From positions 186,306-250,305 of the forward strand of contig JAGFNQ010002615.1 in assembly GCA_024364735.1 (NCBI GenBank): a stretch of DNA of 64,000 nt, in the 5' to 3' direction. This document shows positions 10,997 to 23,066 of the stretch, piece after piece. Below the pieces are notes generated by a model, which saw only the letters and a program-made list of their open reading frames with translations, ran no database searches and had not been told where the DNA came from. Position 1 is the stretch's first letter, and each line of letters starts with the position of its first letter. Both the position numbers and the translations under genes were made by a program. This DNA comes from Boesenbergia rotunda (lineage: Eukaryota > Streptophyta > Magnoliopsida > Zingiberales > Zingiberaceae).

Positions 10997-13583
10997 TTTC
11001 TTGTGTATACTTTGATTGGTGCACATGGATACCATCGCGAGTTTGCTTGATTTCAAGTCCAAGGAAGAAAGTCAACTCTCCCACTAGACTCATTTCAAAC
11101 TCACTCTCCATGTGTCCAATGAACTCATTTAAATATCCCTTATTATTTGAGCCACAAATTATGTCATCGACATATACTTGGGCTACAAAAATATTGTCAC
11201 TATCTCTTTGTAGAAATAGTGTAGGGTCTATTTGGCCTCTAACGAAGCCCTTCTCAATTAGAAATGTCGACAACCGCTCATACCAAGCTCGGGGTGCTTG
11301 TTTAAGGCCATAAAGTGCCTTTTTGAGCTTGAACACGTGGTTTGGAAATTCGGTATTCTCAAACCCCGGAGGTTGTTCGACGTAGACCTCTTCTCGAATT
11401 AAACCATTTAGAAAGGCCGATTTGACATCCATTTGATATAACATGAAGCCACGATGTGCTGCAAATGCAAGCATCAATCGGATGGATTCTAATCGTGCCA
11501 CGGGAGCATAAGTCTCATCATAATCAAGGCCTTCAACTTGACTGTAGCCCTTGGCTACCAAGCGTGCCTTGTTTCTAATGATTTCTCCCTTGTGGTTTAA
11601 TTTGTTTTTGAAGACCCATTTGGTTCCAATAATGGTAGTCTTCTTGGGTCTAGGGACTAAGTCCCAAACTTGACTCCTCTCAAATTGACCTAGTTCATCT
11701 TGCATTGCAATGATCCAATCGGGATCACTTAATGCTTCATCAATTTTCCTAGGTTCAATTTCGGAAATTAGGGCAACTTCATTAGCCTCATTCCGGAAGA
11801 ATGATCTAGTCCTAACCCCCTGATGGATGTCTCCAACAATTTGGTCTTGGGGATGACTAGAGGCTAATCTAGTTTGCCTTGGTGTTGGTGGTGCTTCTTG
11901 TACGGGTTCACTAGACACAGGTTCAGCCTCAGGATCCAGCTGATCAATGGGTTGTCTAGGTTCACCGCCATCAGATTCATCACCATCAACAACACTTGGA
12001 GTTTCATTCAAACTTAGTCTCCTAAGTTCGAGTTGAACTCCTTCTACATTTTCTGATTGGTTAATTGATTTTGGAATTTCTTCAAAAACCACATCAGAAG
12101 ACTCTTCAACTAATCTAGTTTTCTTGTTGTAGACTCGATAGACTTTGCTAATGAGGGAATACCCGACTAGTATGCCTTCATCAGCCTTTGCCGTGAACTT
12201 TCCAAGGTGGTCCTTGGTATTTAGAATAAACACCTTACAACCAAACACCCTAAGGTGTTTAACGGTAGGTGGTTTTCCAAACCAAAGTTCATGGGGAGTC
12301 TTTCCTAAGAACCTATGGATGAGGACTCTGTTTTGCACATAGCAAGCTGTATTTATAGCTTCAGCCCACAAGTAACTCGGGAGTGAGTACTCATTGAGCA
12401 TGCTTCGTGCAGCTTCTTGAAGAACACGGTTCTTCCTCTCTACAACACCATTTTGTTGTGGTGTTCTAGGAGTGGAGAACTCATGCTTGTACCCTCTATC
12501 TTGACAAAATTCTAAAAACCTTTGGTTTTGAAATTCACCTCCATGATCACTTCTAATTGTCTTAATGGTTGATGATTTTTCATTTTTAACTCTTCTACAA
12601 AAAGAAATGAAAATATCTAAGGTTTGGTCCTTATATTTCAAAAAGTAAGTCCATGTATATCTAGTGAAATCATCAATGATCACAAAATAATATCTACTTC
12701 CATTCAATGATATGATAGTACTACAATCAAATAGATCCATATAAAGTAAATCTAATGCATTGGAAGTACTTACAGTGTTTTTACTTTTATGTGCAGATTT
12801 TGTTTGCTTACCCATTTGACATGCATCACAAAGTTTATCTTTCTCATACTTGATGCTTGGTAAGCCACGGACTAGTCCCTTGTTGGCCAACTTCCGGATG
12901 TTCTTCATGTTCACATGTGCTAGCCTCCGGTGCCAAAGACTGGACTCTTCTTCTTTTGACATGAAACACTTAGCAAAAGCATTAGTAGCACTTTTAAATG
13001 AAATTTGATAAATATTGTCTACTCTTGCTCCTACTAGTACCGTGTCCAAGGTGTCATGTTGTCTAACTAGACATTGACTTGGTTGGAAGTCAATTGTGTA
13101 ACCCGTGTCACACAATTGACTCACACTTAGGAGATTAAATTTCATCCCCATGACTAGAAGGACATTTGAAATTGTAAGACATTCGGATATTTGAATGTCT
13201 CCTATTCCTATGACCTTAAGACTACCATTGTTACCAAATGATACATTACCTCTACTTTTCTTGTGAAGTGTGGTAAACAATGATCTATCCCCGGTCATGT
13301 GTTGGGAGCATCCACTATCAACGAGCCAAGTTGATAGATGCTCCCCCTCAATCATAACCTACACAATTCGAAAAATAGAAGTTTTAGGTACCCAAACCTT
13401 GGGACCTAAAGCATCAACTAAACATGACTTAGGCACCCATGCCTTGACAACTTTCTTTTGGATTTTGGGTGTCCTAGATTGTCTCATGTCAGTCCTAAAC
13501 ATGAGAGACACAAATGACGGTTCCTTAGGACGGTAACCAATACCGGCCCTATTGTAAACCGCTCTTTGGGCATTTAGGATCAT
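10997..13583 (-). pseudogene. pol: Element A pol, N-terminal part: protease, integrase, reverse transcriptase
   Basis: From 13583 downward the frame carries the gag-protease linker (AWVPK, VWVPK), then an aspartic protease with WLVDSGCSQHMTGD, the GAG-pre-integrase HHCC zinc region (LWHRRLAH ... CDACQMGK), the integrase core with Asp in YMDLFD, Asp in RSDHGGEF and Glu in NGVVERKNR, and a reverse transcriptase with QMDVKSAFLNG and the catalytic YVDD at 11163-11174. It stops where element B is inserted (after HQSKYTQEM) and resumes at 6129. A TAG at 13359-13361 interrupts the linker, and the frame differs from gag. Apart from those defects the catalytic residues are present. Confidence 0.9.
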
Positions 13584-13585
13584 AT

Positions 13586-15055
13586 CTAGGGTCTTAGAGC
13601 TAGTTGAGAATTTCCCAAGAATATTCTTGAGCTTCTCAACTTTACTCTCAAAGATTGGTTTTCCTCTACTAACAAGTTATCATGCAAATCATTTGCTTCC
13701 TCCACCTTAGAGGACTTCAACTTTGCAATCTCATGTTTCAAAGATTTAATTTCATCTTCTAGCAATTCAACATGCAAATCATCAATGTTATCATCCCTAG
13801 AAGCTTTCAATTGATCAATTTCTAATTGCAATGCTTTAACCTTATTTTTGGACTTCTTAAGCATACTAGTTAAACATGAAATTGCTCTATAACACTTTTC
13901 AAGCTTGGGAGAGGTTGCCTCTTCATTATCCGAAGATGATGAAGCCGCGTTTAAGGAGCTTGGAGCTTCGTCACTGCTCTCCTCACCAAGAGTCATGAGT
14001 GCCACTTGCCTTATGCTCTTTTCCTCTTCATCATCGGATGAGCTTGAGGATGACTCATCCCAAGTAGCCTTCAAAGCCTTCTTCTTCTTCTTGGAATTTT
14101 CTTCTTTCTTTTTGAATTTCTCCTCCTTCTTTTTTAGTTTTGGACATTCACTCTTGAAATGCCCTTTCCTACCACACTCAAAGCAAGAGGCATTAGTCTT
14201 ATCAAGTTTGGATTCACTAGAGTTACCTCTTCTCTTGAATTGTCGATCCTTTCGCATCATCCTTCGCACGAAGTTCGCCATTTTAGATGAAGAGGAATCA
14301 CTGACATCTTCTTCGGAATAGGACTCGTATTCGGAAGAGGATGAAGATGAAGAGACTTCCTTCTCCTTCTTCTTCTTGTTGGTTCGGTCCCCTGCAACTA
14401 AGGCAATCCCCTTCTCCTTGGGACCTTTGTTAGCCATTTCATGCAATTCCATCTCACAAAATAAATCATCTAATTTTACAATAGATAAATCCTTGGATAC
14501 TTTGTAGGCATCCACCATGGATGACCACAAAGCATTCCTTGGAAATGCTTTCAAGACATACCTCACAAGGTCGCGATTCTCGACCTTTTCATCAATTGAA
14601 TGAAGCCCATTGAGGACTTCCTTGAAACGACTATGGAGCTCACTTACCGACTCATTCTCCTTCATGAAGAGGTTTTGGAGTTGATTGAGGAACAAATCCC
14701 TCTTGGCAATCCTTGAGTCCCGGGTGCCCTCGTGAAGCTCGATGAGTTTGTTCCACAAGTCCTTCGCACTTGTGAAAGGACCAACCTTGATGAGTTGATC
14801 TTTGTTCATGCCACATTGTAGAGTGACAACCGCCTTCGCGTCGGCTTCACTCTTCCGAGTTTGTTCAGCAATCCACCTCCAAGACTCCAGCTCTTTGCCT
14901 TCGTCATCCTTAGGAGGAATGAATCCCTCCTTCACTGCGAACCAATTGTGGATATCCATCTTCAGATAGTATTCCATCTTTGATCTCCAATACTGAAAGT
15001 CGGCGCCATCAAAGAATGGAGGTCGGGTGGTGGAGAAGCCTTCTCTCAAAGCCAT
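13586..15055 (-). pseudogene. gag: gag of element A
   Basis: A 489-residue frame starts ATG 15055, about 45 bases after the primer-binding site. Residues 1-210 are the capsid-like region (GFSTTRPPFF, WNKLIELHEGT, NRDLVRYVLKAFPRN). Residues 235-260 are Ser/Glu-rich. The single knuckle CFECGRKGHFKSEC is at about 291-304, followed by Lys-rich and acidic Ser-rich stretches and a coiled coil at about 395-475. Near 13650 the frame shifts by one base: the continuation (KLKNILGKFSTSSKTLDMIL) is in the frame of pol. Gag assembles the particle and packages RNA in the cytoplasm. Length and coiled coil fit Sireviruses. Confidence 0.88.
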
Positions 15056-15099
15056 ATTGTTAATAACTCTTGGATGTTAAGCCGTAAACAGAGCCCCAA

Positions 15100-15111
15100 G
15101 CTCTGATACCA
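15100..15111 (-). promoter_or_regulatory. Primer-binding site of element A
   Basis: On the minus strand TGGTATCAGAGC, two bases after the LTR end, matches the 3' end of plant initiator-Met tRNA. Confidence 0.9.
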
Positions 15112-15113
15112 CT

Positions 15114-17240
15114 TGTTGGATACGAGATGGCTAGAGAGGGGGGGGTGAATATAGCCAATAACTTTTCTTTGAAACATAACAAGTTTCCTGCACTTAACTT
15201 ATCAGTAGCACAGCAGCGGATGAAACAAAGGAAACTGAAAGTGCAGTAAACTAAAACAAAAATGAGAACAAGCAGAGACAACTGCCAAGAACGCTAACAA
15301 GAGGATTTACAAGGTTCGGGGATAACTTGTCCCTACTCCTTGGCGTGCCCTTAGGGTGGGCGATCCCTTGATCGTCGGCAGATCAAGCCCCGGTTTCACC
15401 GGATATAACGCAACCTCCTTCTCGGTGGAGAAACCTCTCCATAGCGTTTCAATCAAGATAGAGTTTAAGCACAAAGAAACAACGAGAAGGATCTTACTCA
15501 AACACTTAGCAAGGACAAGAACACAGCAAGCTTCCCTGAGCTCCACCCATGGCGATCTCACGCAAGAACCTTCTTCGTGTCTTCCCACTGTCGGACTCCA
15601 AGCTCCTTGTTCTCTCCTTCAAGCGCTCAAGTAAAGACTGGTTGCTTCTAGATCGCTTGCTCAAAGTGATGAAAGCTTCAAGAACACAGCAAGCAGGTTG
15701 TGGAGAACACAAGGCGCGGCAAGAACATAGGTTTTCCAAGTCTACTTCCACGAAGCCAATTTCTGCCCTTTTGTTTCTCCACTCAGCATTAGGTGGCACC
15801 ATCCTCTGTAGCCTCCAGCTACCTTGCTGCCAACGCCATCTACCACTGAGCCCTCTCTGGTCTTCCTGAGATCCCCTCAGCCAAGCCCCAGTCTCGGCTC
15901 CAGTTTGCAGCTCGGCCGTTGCAACCTGAAATGGAGAATTGGACAAACCTGCTCTAAGAAAAGCCTTCGTTGACCCCTCCTTGAGTGTTTGAGTCCTCCC
16001 TTGTCACCTGCAGCTTAATCAGACTGTTAGAGTAGCAAATCATACAGTAAATCAAATATCAGAAGCAAACATCAGCGAATCGGATACGATCAGACGCTCT
16101 GACCACGTCTGACAGTGCAATTTGAATTAAAGTGATCGGTCACCAGACCGATCCAGGGCGTGTGGGTCGGTCACCAGACCGATCCACTACTTCACTGAGA
16201 TTCCCAGCTCTCGCGGCTATACACGCCTGATCGGTCACCAGACCGATCAGAGTAAAGCCTGATCGGTCACCAGACCGATCAGAATGAATCCTGATCGGTC
16301 ACCCAGACCGATCAGGGCAGATGAACAGAGATTTTTTAATCAGATCCAAGATCCCTGATTGGTCACCGGACCGACTAGGACTTTGATCAGCAAGGGAACT
16401 CACTCACCGTCCGCTCCCTGATCGGTCACCAGACTGATCAGGAGCAAGGCAGTGAGGAAGCAGCCTACTCCCTGATCGGTCACCGGTCCGATCAGGAGCC
16501 CCACAGTAGGTTCCCAACCTCACTGTGTGCTCCCTGATCGGTCACCAGTCCGATCAGACATCGCTGGATCGGTCACCAAACCGATCCACGAAGGAGCAGC
16601 GTGCCAATGTCCCTGATCGGTCCCCAGACCGATAGAGGGACTCAAACCTAGCCCTCCAAGCTAGGAATTCATCCACCTTAGCCCTCCAAGCTAAGGATTT
16701 TTCCATCTAACCCTCCAAGTTGGGAATTTGCACTTAACCCTCCAAGTTAGGACTTTTCACCTAGCCCTCCATGCTAGGACATTTCACCTAGCCCTCCAAG
16801 CTAGGACTTTTCACCCAACCCTTCCGAGTTAGAACATCATCCAACCTAGCCCTCCAAGTTAGGCACCTGACCCTCCAAGCCAGGACTTTTTCACCTAATT
16901 CTCCAGGATGGGAATTTGCACCTAGCCCTCCATGTTAGGACTTTTCACCTAACCCTCCACGCTAGGACTTTTCACCCAACCCTTCTGAATTAGGACTTTT
17001 CCAACATCTAGCCCTCCAAGCTAGGATTTTTCACACCTAACCCTCCAGGTTAGGATTTTTCAACACCTAGCCCTCCAGACTAGGATTTTCCATACCATGC
17101 CTTATCCCCGATCAGGACTTAATCATAATCCATGTTATGCCTGATCCCCGATCAGGACTTAATCATAATCAATGATCATCCACCTAAACTAAAATCGATG
17201 TCAACACCAAAACAACAATCAGGGAAAGACTGCATCAACA
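15114..17240 (-). repeat. 5' LTR of element A
   Basis: A 2127-base LTR, near-identical to 1-1856 over their overlap. On the plus strand it begins TGTTGGATACGAG and ends TGCATCAACA. In element sense, U3 starts with a tandem array (about 17095-16647) of about 16 units with CCTAG/CTAGG arms, then GATCGGTC palindromes (about 16630-16130), then R-U5 ending with the GAGGGGGGGGTGAATA motif. The open frame 15506-15946 is LTR sequence and is broken in the other copy. Confidence 0.93.
16130..17095 (-). repeat. U3 array: tandem CTAGG units and GATCGGTC palindromes
   Basis: Two blocks are visible. At 16647-17095 a unit of roughly 25-28 bases repeats; each has inverted arms CCTAG and CTAGG around CCCTCCAAG. 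At 16130-16630 about ten inverted pairs GATCGGTC ... GACCGATC occur, usually separated by ACCA. Both blocks also occur in the 3' LTR, and the second in the interior at 4425-4830. This matches reports of palindromic motifs upstream of Sirevirus promoters. Confidence 0.8.
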
Positions 17241-19210
17241 CACAATACAATTCACAGCATGAGAGAATTTGTGATGAATTCACAACTAGTGATTATCTCT
17301 ACATGTGCAATTGTGAAGTATTGAAATTGTCCCTAGTCTATGAATTGATAAATACAAACACAATCAATTCTGTTGAGACTAGCATGGGTTATTCTCAAAT
17401 CAGCTGATTCTCACTGGCTGGTGACATTGAGATGTCCGGAGATAAACATGAATGCTAGTTAAGGGAACTAGTTCATTGGAGTGGTTGGCTGTAAAACTTC
17501 ATATGGTGGTCTACATATAGATATGTCAGTGAAGTTTTTACTGCACCTTAAGTGTGATGTTCCTTTGACTTACGGTGTTCAAGTCATCTTGGTCATGGAG
17601 ACTTATACTTTCACATCTGAAGCAAGCATCTCCAAGGAGGTGTGGACCTAGGATGATTGGGTATAAGCCAAAGTGCCCGAAGATGTTTGAACAACCTACA
17701 AAGGATTCACCACTCCTTGCGAGGAGATGTATATCCGAGGCCTATCGTCGGATTGTTACTCGAAGCCTCTGGCCAGAGCATGACATGTTCAGAGTATGAA
17801 TCTCTTAAATACATGAGTGTAATTAGAATCTGTAGGACGAGAAAACGTTACTTGGGCTAGGTGTGACGTAGTCATCCTAGTGGGGACTGACACACATAGA
17901 TCATGTCCTGAACCAAGTGGGTATAAGATGGTGAAGGGAATGGGGAACGATTCATTATAGCTGCTGAAGGGTTTCAGAATCGTTTCTGAGGTCAACCGTT
18001 GATCTTTCGATTAATTGTGGATCATGATGTACTACTAGGTGCCACTCATGATCGTTCTATAATTAATTAATTACTTATACATGACCAACATAAATCGAAA
18101 GCCTATTTAGTCACACACACTACGAGTAATCCGAGGGATTTAAAACAAGTTGAAAATTGGATTTTCCAATCAAGAGAGATTAAGTTTGGTTGAGCCAAAC
18201 GATAAGTCGAATCTGAATTTTTAAAGACGCATCAGAAGCGTAAAATGGCTAAGTCTTTTGAAGACTTAATAGATGAATTAAATAAGTTTAATTCATTGGG
18301 GCTTGGCTTGGATGGGCCGGCCAAAGAGGGCCTCCATCCTCTTTGCTTGGCCAGCCACAACAAAGGGAGAGAACCAAGTTTTTGGTTCAATTTATAAAAT
18401 AAACCAAGTGTGGTTTGTTTCATAAAATTATGGATGATATAAATTTTTATATAATAAACCAAGGTTTGGTTTATTTTTCATGGAAATTAAAATGAACCAT
18501 AGATTGGTTTATTTTATTAAAATCAATCATGGAATGATTTACCATGATAAGGAAATTTATTCCATAGGAGAGAAGATTTTTATCATGAATTAAAATATGA
18601 TTTTAACCATGATATAAAATCAAACTTGGCATGATGGAATAAGTTATTCCATATTTGGGAGGCTTGATGGTTGAGAGACCACTATATAAAGGACCCAAGG
18701 CAAGGCTTAGGGGTGAAATATAAAGATGAAGGCATAGGCTCTCCCCATCTCTTTCTCTCCTTCTCTTCTCCCCTTCTTGTCGTGCGCCAACTAGCCCCAA
18801 GAAGGAGCACCAGCCGACCATCCTTTTGTGGTTAGTCTTCTGACTTCTCTCTTGGTTTTTCTTGTCGCGTTCTCGGAGAATCTAGTAGTTCTCGAGAACA
18901 CGAAACTCGTGGCTTTGCGAAGTCATCCCGAAGATACTCAGTGTGGACGCGAATAGAGGCAGAGCTTCCAAGGGACACTTACGGTTGGATCTCGTCCCTT
19001 CCTTCGAGTTACACGAGGTAATATGTAAATTAGTTTACGTTTCTGCAAAAACTTTTAAATATATGATCATGTCTACACAAGATAAAATTGCTTGCCTAGA
19101 TGTGTGGTTAAATGATTTAGAGAAATTATTTATGCTAAATCTTCCGCTGCACATAATTAATTTTAAAATTACGAACCCGCATCCATGTCAACATGCACCC
19201 GGACCCAACA
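17241..19210 (+). repeat. 5' LTR of element C (missing about 135 bases at its start)
   Basis: It matches the LTRs of G (34150-36447, 43510-45803) in reverse complement and ends GGACCCAACA. A TATA box CTATATAAAGG is at about 18682, in the same place as in G. A degraded GGCCGGCC hairpin is at about 18315-18355. The short open frames in it are not genes. Confidence 0.9.
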
Positions 19211-20727
19211 ATGGTATCAGAGCCAAGTTTGTGTTCGACATAATCATATAATTGTTTTGCGGAAAGCTTTATCATGATTTCAATTTTGAAAAATTTTTCA
19301 ATTATGGAAACTTTCCAATTATGGTAAATTTTCGATTTAGGGATTTCAATGTTTGGAAATCCTCATGAAATTTCGCAAACTTTTGAAATATCTCTGTTTC
19401 TGAAATTTTATGATAATTGTGAAAACTTTCCATTTTTGGAAACTTTCTAATTTTGGAAATTTTTTATTTCGGAAATATTTTAATTTTGGAAAAACGTAAA
19501 TTTTCTTTGTACCAAAAACTTACAATTATTCTGAAAATCTTTTATTTTTGGAAACTTTTCATTTATGGAAAGCTCGCAATTTTGGGCACTTTTTTTCAAG
19601 AAAGTCTAGACAAATTATGGGAATATTAATTGGCATTTAAATTTTTAATTGGAAATTAAATTATTTACAAAATTCTTTATTTGGGATTGTGCCTCGGGGA
19701 GCCGTCCAATTTAAAGTTAGTTGTTATAATTAAATTTCCTAAATTGAATTTTAAATTGGGAAATGTTTAATTTGGATTGAGCCTCGGGGAGCCATCCAAA
19801 TTAAGTTATTGATATTAATTTTCCATAAATAAAATATGTGATCAAATCTTGGAAATTTTTGAGGTGATTCTCAAACGATAATTTCCTTATTTGATTTATG
19901 AGGTGATGCTCATACATATTATTGTCTCCAAAATTAATTAGGAAAATTATTTCCTATAGAGTATATTTCCTTAAATAAGATTTTCATCAAAATAATATGT
20001 AGTTGAATTAAGGGAATCTGTCTCTTAATTTAATAAGATTTGATTTAGAGAAATCAAAGTCTTAAACATATTATTTCCGAAATTGATTATGATAATTCAG
20101 GAAATTGTTTCCCAAAACAATTCCTTGAATAAAGTATGAAATTAGAATTAGGAAATCCGGTTCCTAATTCAATTAATGAGACTTGATAAATTAAGTCACA
20201 TACATATTTTATTAAGGAAATCGTTAGAACATGACATAATTATATGTCATGAATGTGCATAAAAGAAAAGGGCGAACCCAAAACCCCTTACAAAATATTA
20301 AGGCCAATACCTTCCATTAATATAGTTAGAACCAGAGTTTTGTTTCTCGTTTGGGTTGATGGACACATCCATGCCCGGCTTGAACCTCAACATGTTCAAA
20401 CCATGGAATTAGTTTATGATTAATATAGTTGGAGTCAGAGGTCAATCCTTAGTTTTGGTTGTTGAACACATCCAAGCCTGACTAAACGGTTGAATGAGCT
20501 CCAACCATATTAAAACTATTTCTTGATTAATGGGTCAGCCTTAAGCTTGGAGCATCGATTTGTTGTGCCACAGCCAAGGTCGATGTAAAGAGAGGTGCAG
20601 TTGGGTGCTATGTATATTGTTGCATACTTGCTAATGAGTTAACAACCCAATGATTTATGCAAACATTCAGTTAGTTGATAGCATAATGTGATAGTTATAT
20701 ATGTATAATATGTAATCGGTATAATTA
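19211..20727 (+). other. Primer-binding site and leader of element C
   Basis: TGGTATCAGAGCC at 19212-19224 is the initiator-Met tRNA site. The rest is AT-rich and non-coding. It is full of short TTTTGGAAA-like repeats and carries two copies of GCCTCGGGGAGCC (about 19692 and 19781); the same 13-mer recurs in the leader of G. Confidence 0.75.
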
Positions 20728-22815
20728 TGTAACACCCAATAATTTTCATGAATTATTAGGAATTTTTCAGAATTTTCTGGCAATTTTTCGAAATAAAAAT
20801 AAACAGAAAAAGAAAAGGGTCGGGTGGAGGTTTGATCTCGCGACCACGCGGCAAGCCAATCCGTAAGCAGACTCGGCTAGCCAGAAGGTTGGAGGGTATC
20901 AAGCACAGAAAAGGATAGATCGAAATTATGTTATAGGCAAGTAAGCCCTTTTCATGAAGAGGTGTTTCAACTTCCGCTTAAGTTGCGTTAAATCCCCTTT
21001 AGGGATTGGCGTTGGTGCAAACATGGGGCAAGGGAGGTTGTGAAAACAGGGAGAAAGCAAGGGTTTTCTTCCTCCTTCTTCTTCCTCTTGAGTAGAGAAC
21101 CTAGGGTTCCTTCCCTAGGGCTAAGGAGCGAAGTTTCTCGCAAGGAAGAGAAAAGGAGTCCTACGCTAGGATTTTACGATATACTTAGTGAGTTTTCTTC
21201 AAGCAAAGGGGGGTAAGTAGATCACTCACCTGCAATAGAAGTAGTTTCGTCATGTATTTCTCATTGTAGAACTATGTTTTGTGATCTAAGTGCATGCTTT
21301 AAGACTATTTTAAATTGTGTGTTTAAGTTTCTCAAGAAGACATATTTCTTATTATAGAACTTAAACTTGAGTAGGTTTTGTGTATGTGAATCTAAGCATG
21401 ATAAAACCAAGTTCTTGAAAAGTCCCAAAATGAGTTTTGGGTTAAGGGCATGTAATGTGCTCGATGAAAGTTCCAAGTAAAAAAGGTAAAGATTTGTAGT
21501 GCCAGATTTATGAAAAAAAAAGAGAACTTGATAAGTATAAACATTATGAGTAAGAAAGTATTTTACTTTTGTAAAGTGACATGTACCGGGCAAATGAGAG
21601 GCCCACAGAAAGTTAGAAGGAAGCTCTAATAGGGTGCGGTGGCTAGCTACCCCGAAACCTATTAGGGATGCGCGCATTGGTAAATTGATACCAGGTACAA
21701 TGTCAAGGCCTAGAAAGTTGATTATTATTTTGAAATATATGAGTATATGTAAGTGTTTTCAGTTAAGTATATGTTTTGTTATGTATGTTAACGTTGTTAT
21801 GTTACAAGCATGATAAAAAGCAAGAGCAAGGAAGTTAGTGATTTAAAGTATGGAAACGTATATGTATCAAGTCTCAAAAACAAAATCATGAGCATGTTAA
21901 GTTTGCAAGTGTTTTAATGTAAGTAAATGTTTTCAAGCATGATTGAGCATGATAATTATATGAATACTCCCTTGTGCAAGTATTTCCAAGTGCATATATT
22001 TTGAAGCGAGCATTCTTTGAAAAGAGCATGTTTGACATTGATCGCATGGATTTGTGAGTTAGGATTTACTTACTAAGCGAATCGCTTATTAGTTGCATTT
22101 CCTTCTATTGCAGATAAATGTAAAGAAAAAGCATAAGCTAAGAAGGCGAACGGGACTTGCATTGATGTTCAGTGGCGGCGGAACCGTGGGAGAGGTCTTT
22201 AGGTTAAGTCTTATAGAAACTTGTGGTTGATGTTTTGGATTGGTAGAACGTAATGTTTTTGTTTAACCTTTCATAGAGACAAAGTTGAGTACAAACTCTA
22301 GTACAGATTCCATATGTTTTGATAGTTTATTAAATTCCACAGAGATCCTAATTTCAAGTTAATGGGTTTGTTTTGGGTTGCTAAGATGTTTATAAAACTA
22401 GTATAGAGTATAGATTTGGAGTTATTTATCTATATGCCTTGGAAGTGTATGAATTATGGACCCTTGAAAGTATTTCCCAGGTTTGAAACTGCATCTTTCA
22501 GGCGTGCCAGTCGACTGGTTCAGATACCAGTCGACTGCCATATCGAACATAACGCTTCTGTTCGATGCACCAGTCGACTGCCAAGATGCCAGTCGACTGG
22601 TGCCGCGCACAGAGAGTTTCTGTGGCTGACACCAGTCGACTGGCCTTCTAGCAGTCGACTGACCTTCTAGCAGTCGACTGGTGCCATTGGAAAAAAAATG
22701 TTTCAGAGCAAGTTAAGGGAAGTCAAGTAGTTGTAACCTAAGGCTAAGGATAAGGTAAAGTTAAGGTTAAGTAAATGTGATGTCTGCCTTAAGGAAGAGA
22801 AGTCGGGTCGTCACA
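20728..22815 (+). repeat. 5' LTR of element D
   Basis: It matches 27627-29825. A TATA box TATAAAA is at 22391-22397. About 105-290 bases downstream, in the expected transcribed leader, are paired CAGTCGACTG sites (about 22507-22680). Compared with the 3' copy it lacks the tRNA-like insertion. Confidence 0.9.
22507..22681 (+). repeat. CAGTCGACTG palindromes in the LTR of D
   Basis: Seven GTCGAC-centred sites occur, mostly as CCAGTCGACTGG or CAGTCGACTGCC, arranged in face-to-face pairs. The 3' LTR has the counterpart at about 29429-29582, partly mutated. The same palindrome dominates the LTRs of copia elements B and J. Confidence 0.8.
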
Positions 22816-22818
22816 AAG

Positions 22819-22830
22819 TGGTATCAGAGC
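22819..22830 (+). promoter_or_regulatory. Primer-binding site of element D
   Basis: TGGTATCAGAGC three bases after the LTR; complement of initiator-Met tRNA. Confidence 0.88.
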
Positions 22831-23066
22831 AAGGTTTCCACCCTTCCGCCACACTGACATCAAGCATCAATCCTGCCGCCTGCCAAGTAAGAAGTTCATA
22901 TGTTGTAGTTTTGTATGTTTTTCATTATTGACTGCTAGTATCAGTAAGTGCATGATGATAAGGAAGTATGGTAGTATTATTATATGCTAATATGTGCATG
23001 GAGATAATGAAGTAAGTTAGTAAGAGATAATGAGCTTTTATTTTCATTACACTATAGAGTAAGAGA

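Larger units (their letters stand above)
1..17240 (-). mobile_element. Element A: Sirevirus-type Ty1/copia retrotransposon
   Basis: This is an LTR retrotransposon on the minus strand. Reading right to left it has a 5' LTR (15114-17240), a primer-binding site, gag, pol (protease, integrase, reverse transcriptase, RNase H), an extra post-pol gene, a polypurine tract and a 3' LTR that runs off the left edge. The order protease-integrase-RT is that of Ty1/copia. The extra gene after pol, long coiled-coil gag, several polypurine tracts and palindrome-rich LTRs fit the Sirevirus group. Element B interrupts its reverse transcriptase. Its right flank is the LTR of element C; the left flank is outside the window, so the target duplication cannot be checked. 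Several stops and frameshifts make it defective. Confidence 0.9.
17241..20727 (+). mobile_element. Element C: 5' part of an Angela/Tork-like copia element
   Basis: It contains most of a 5' LTR, a primer-binding site and about 1.5 kb of leader, all matching element G in the opposite orientation. Element A inserted about 135 bases into its LTR, so the LTR start is outside the window. It ends abruptly at element D. No coding region of C is present here. The expected continuation of its leader does not appear on the far side of D. Confidence 0.85.

Noticed and set aside
15506..15946. Open frames of about 100-146 codons in the LTR of A (also 111-483)
   Set aside because: They lie in the transcribed LTR leader, are frame-broken in one LTR copy, overlap frames on both strands and match no known protein.
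16130..16640. Regular palindromic repeats as a possible CRISPR array
   Set aside because: Spacing is irregular, repeats are short inverted pairs inside an LTR, and the genome is a plant.
22416..22670. Frames across the palindromes of D's LTR
   Set aside because: Created by the repeated GTCGAC sites; lie in the LTR and are not kept in the other LTR.
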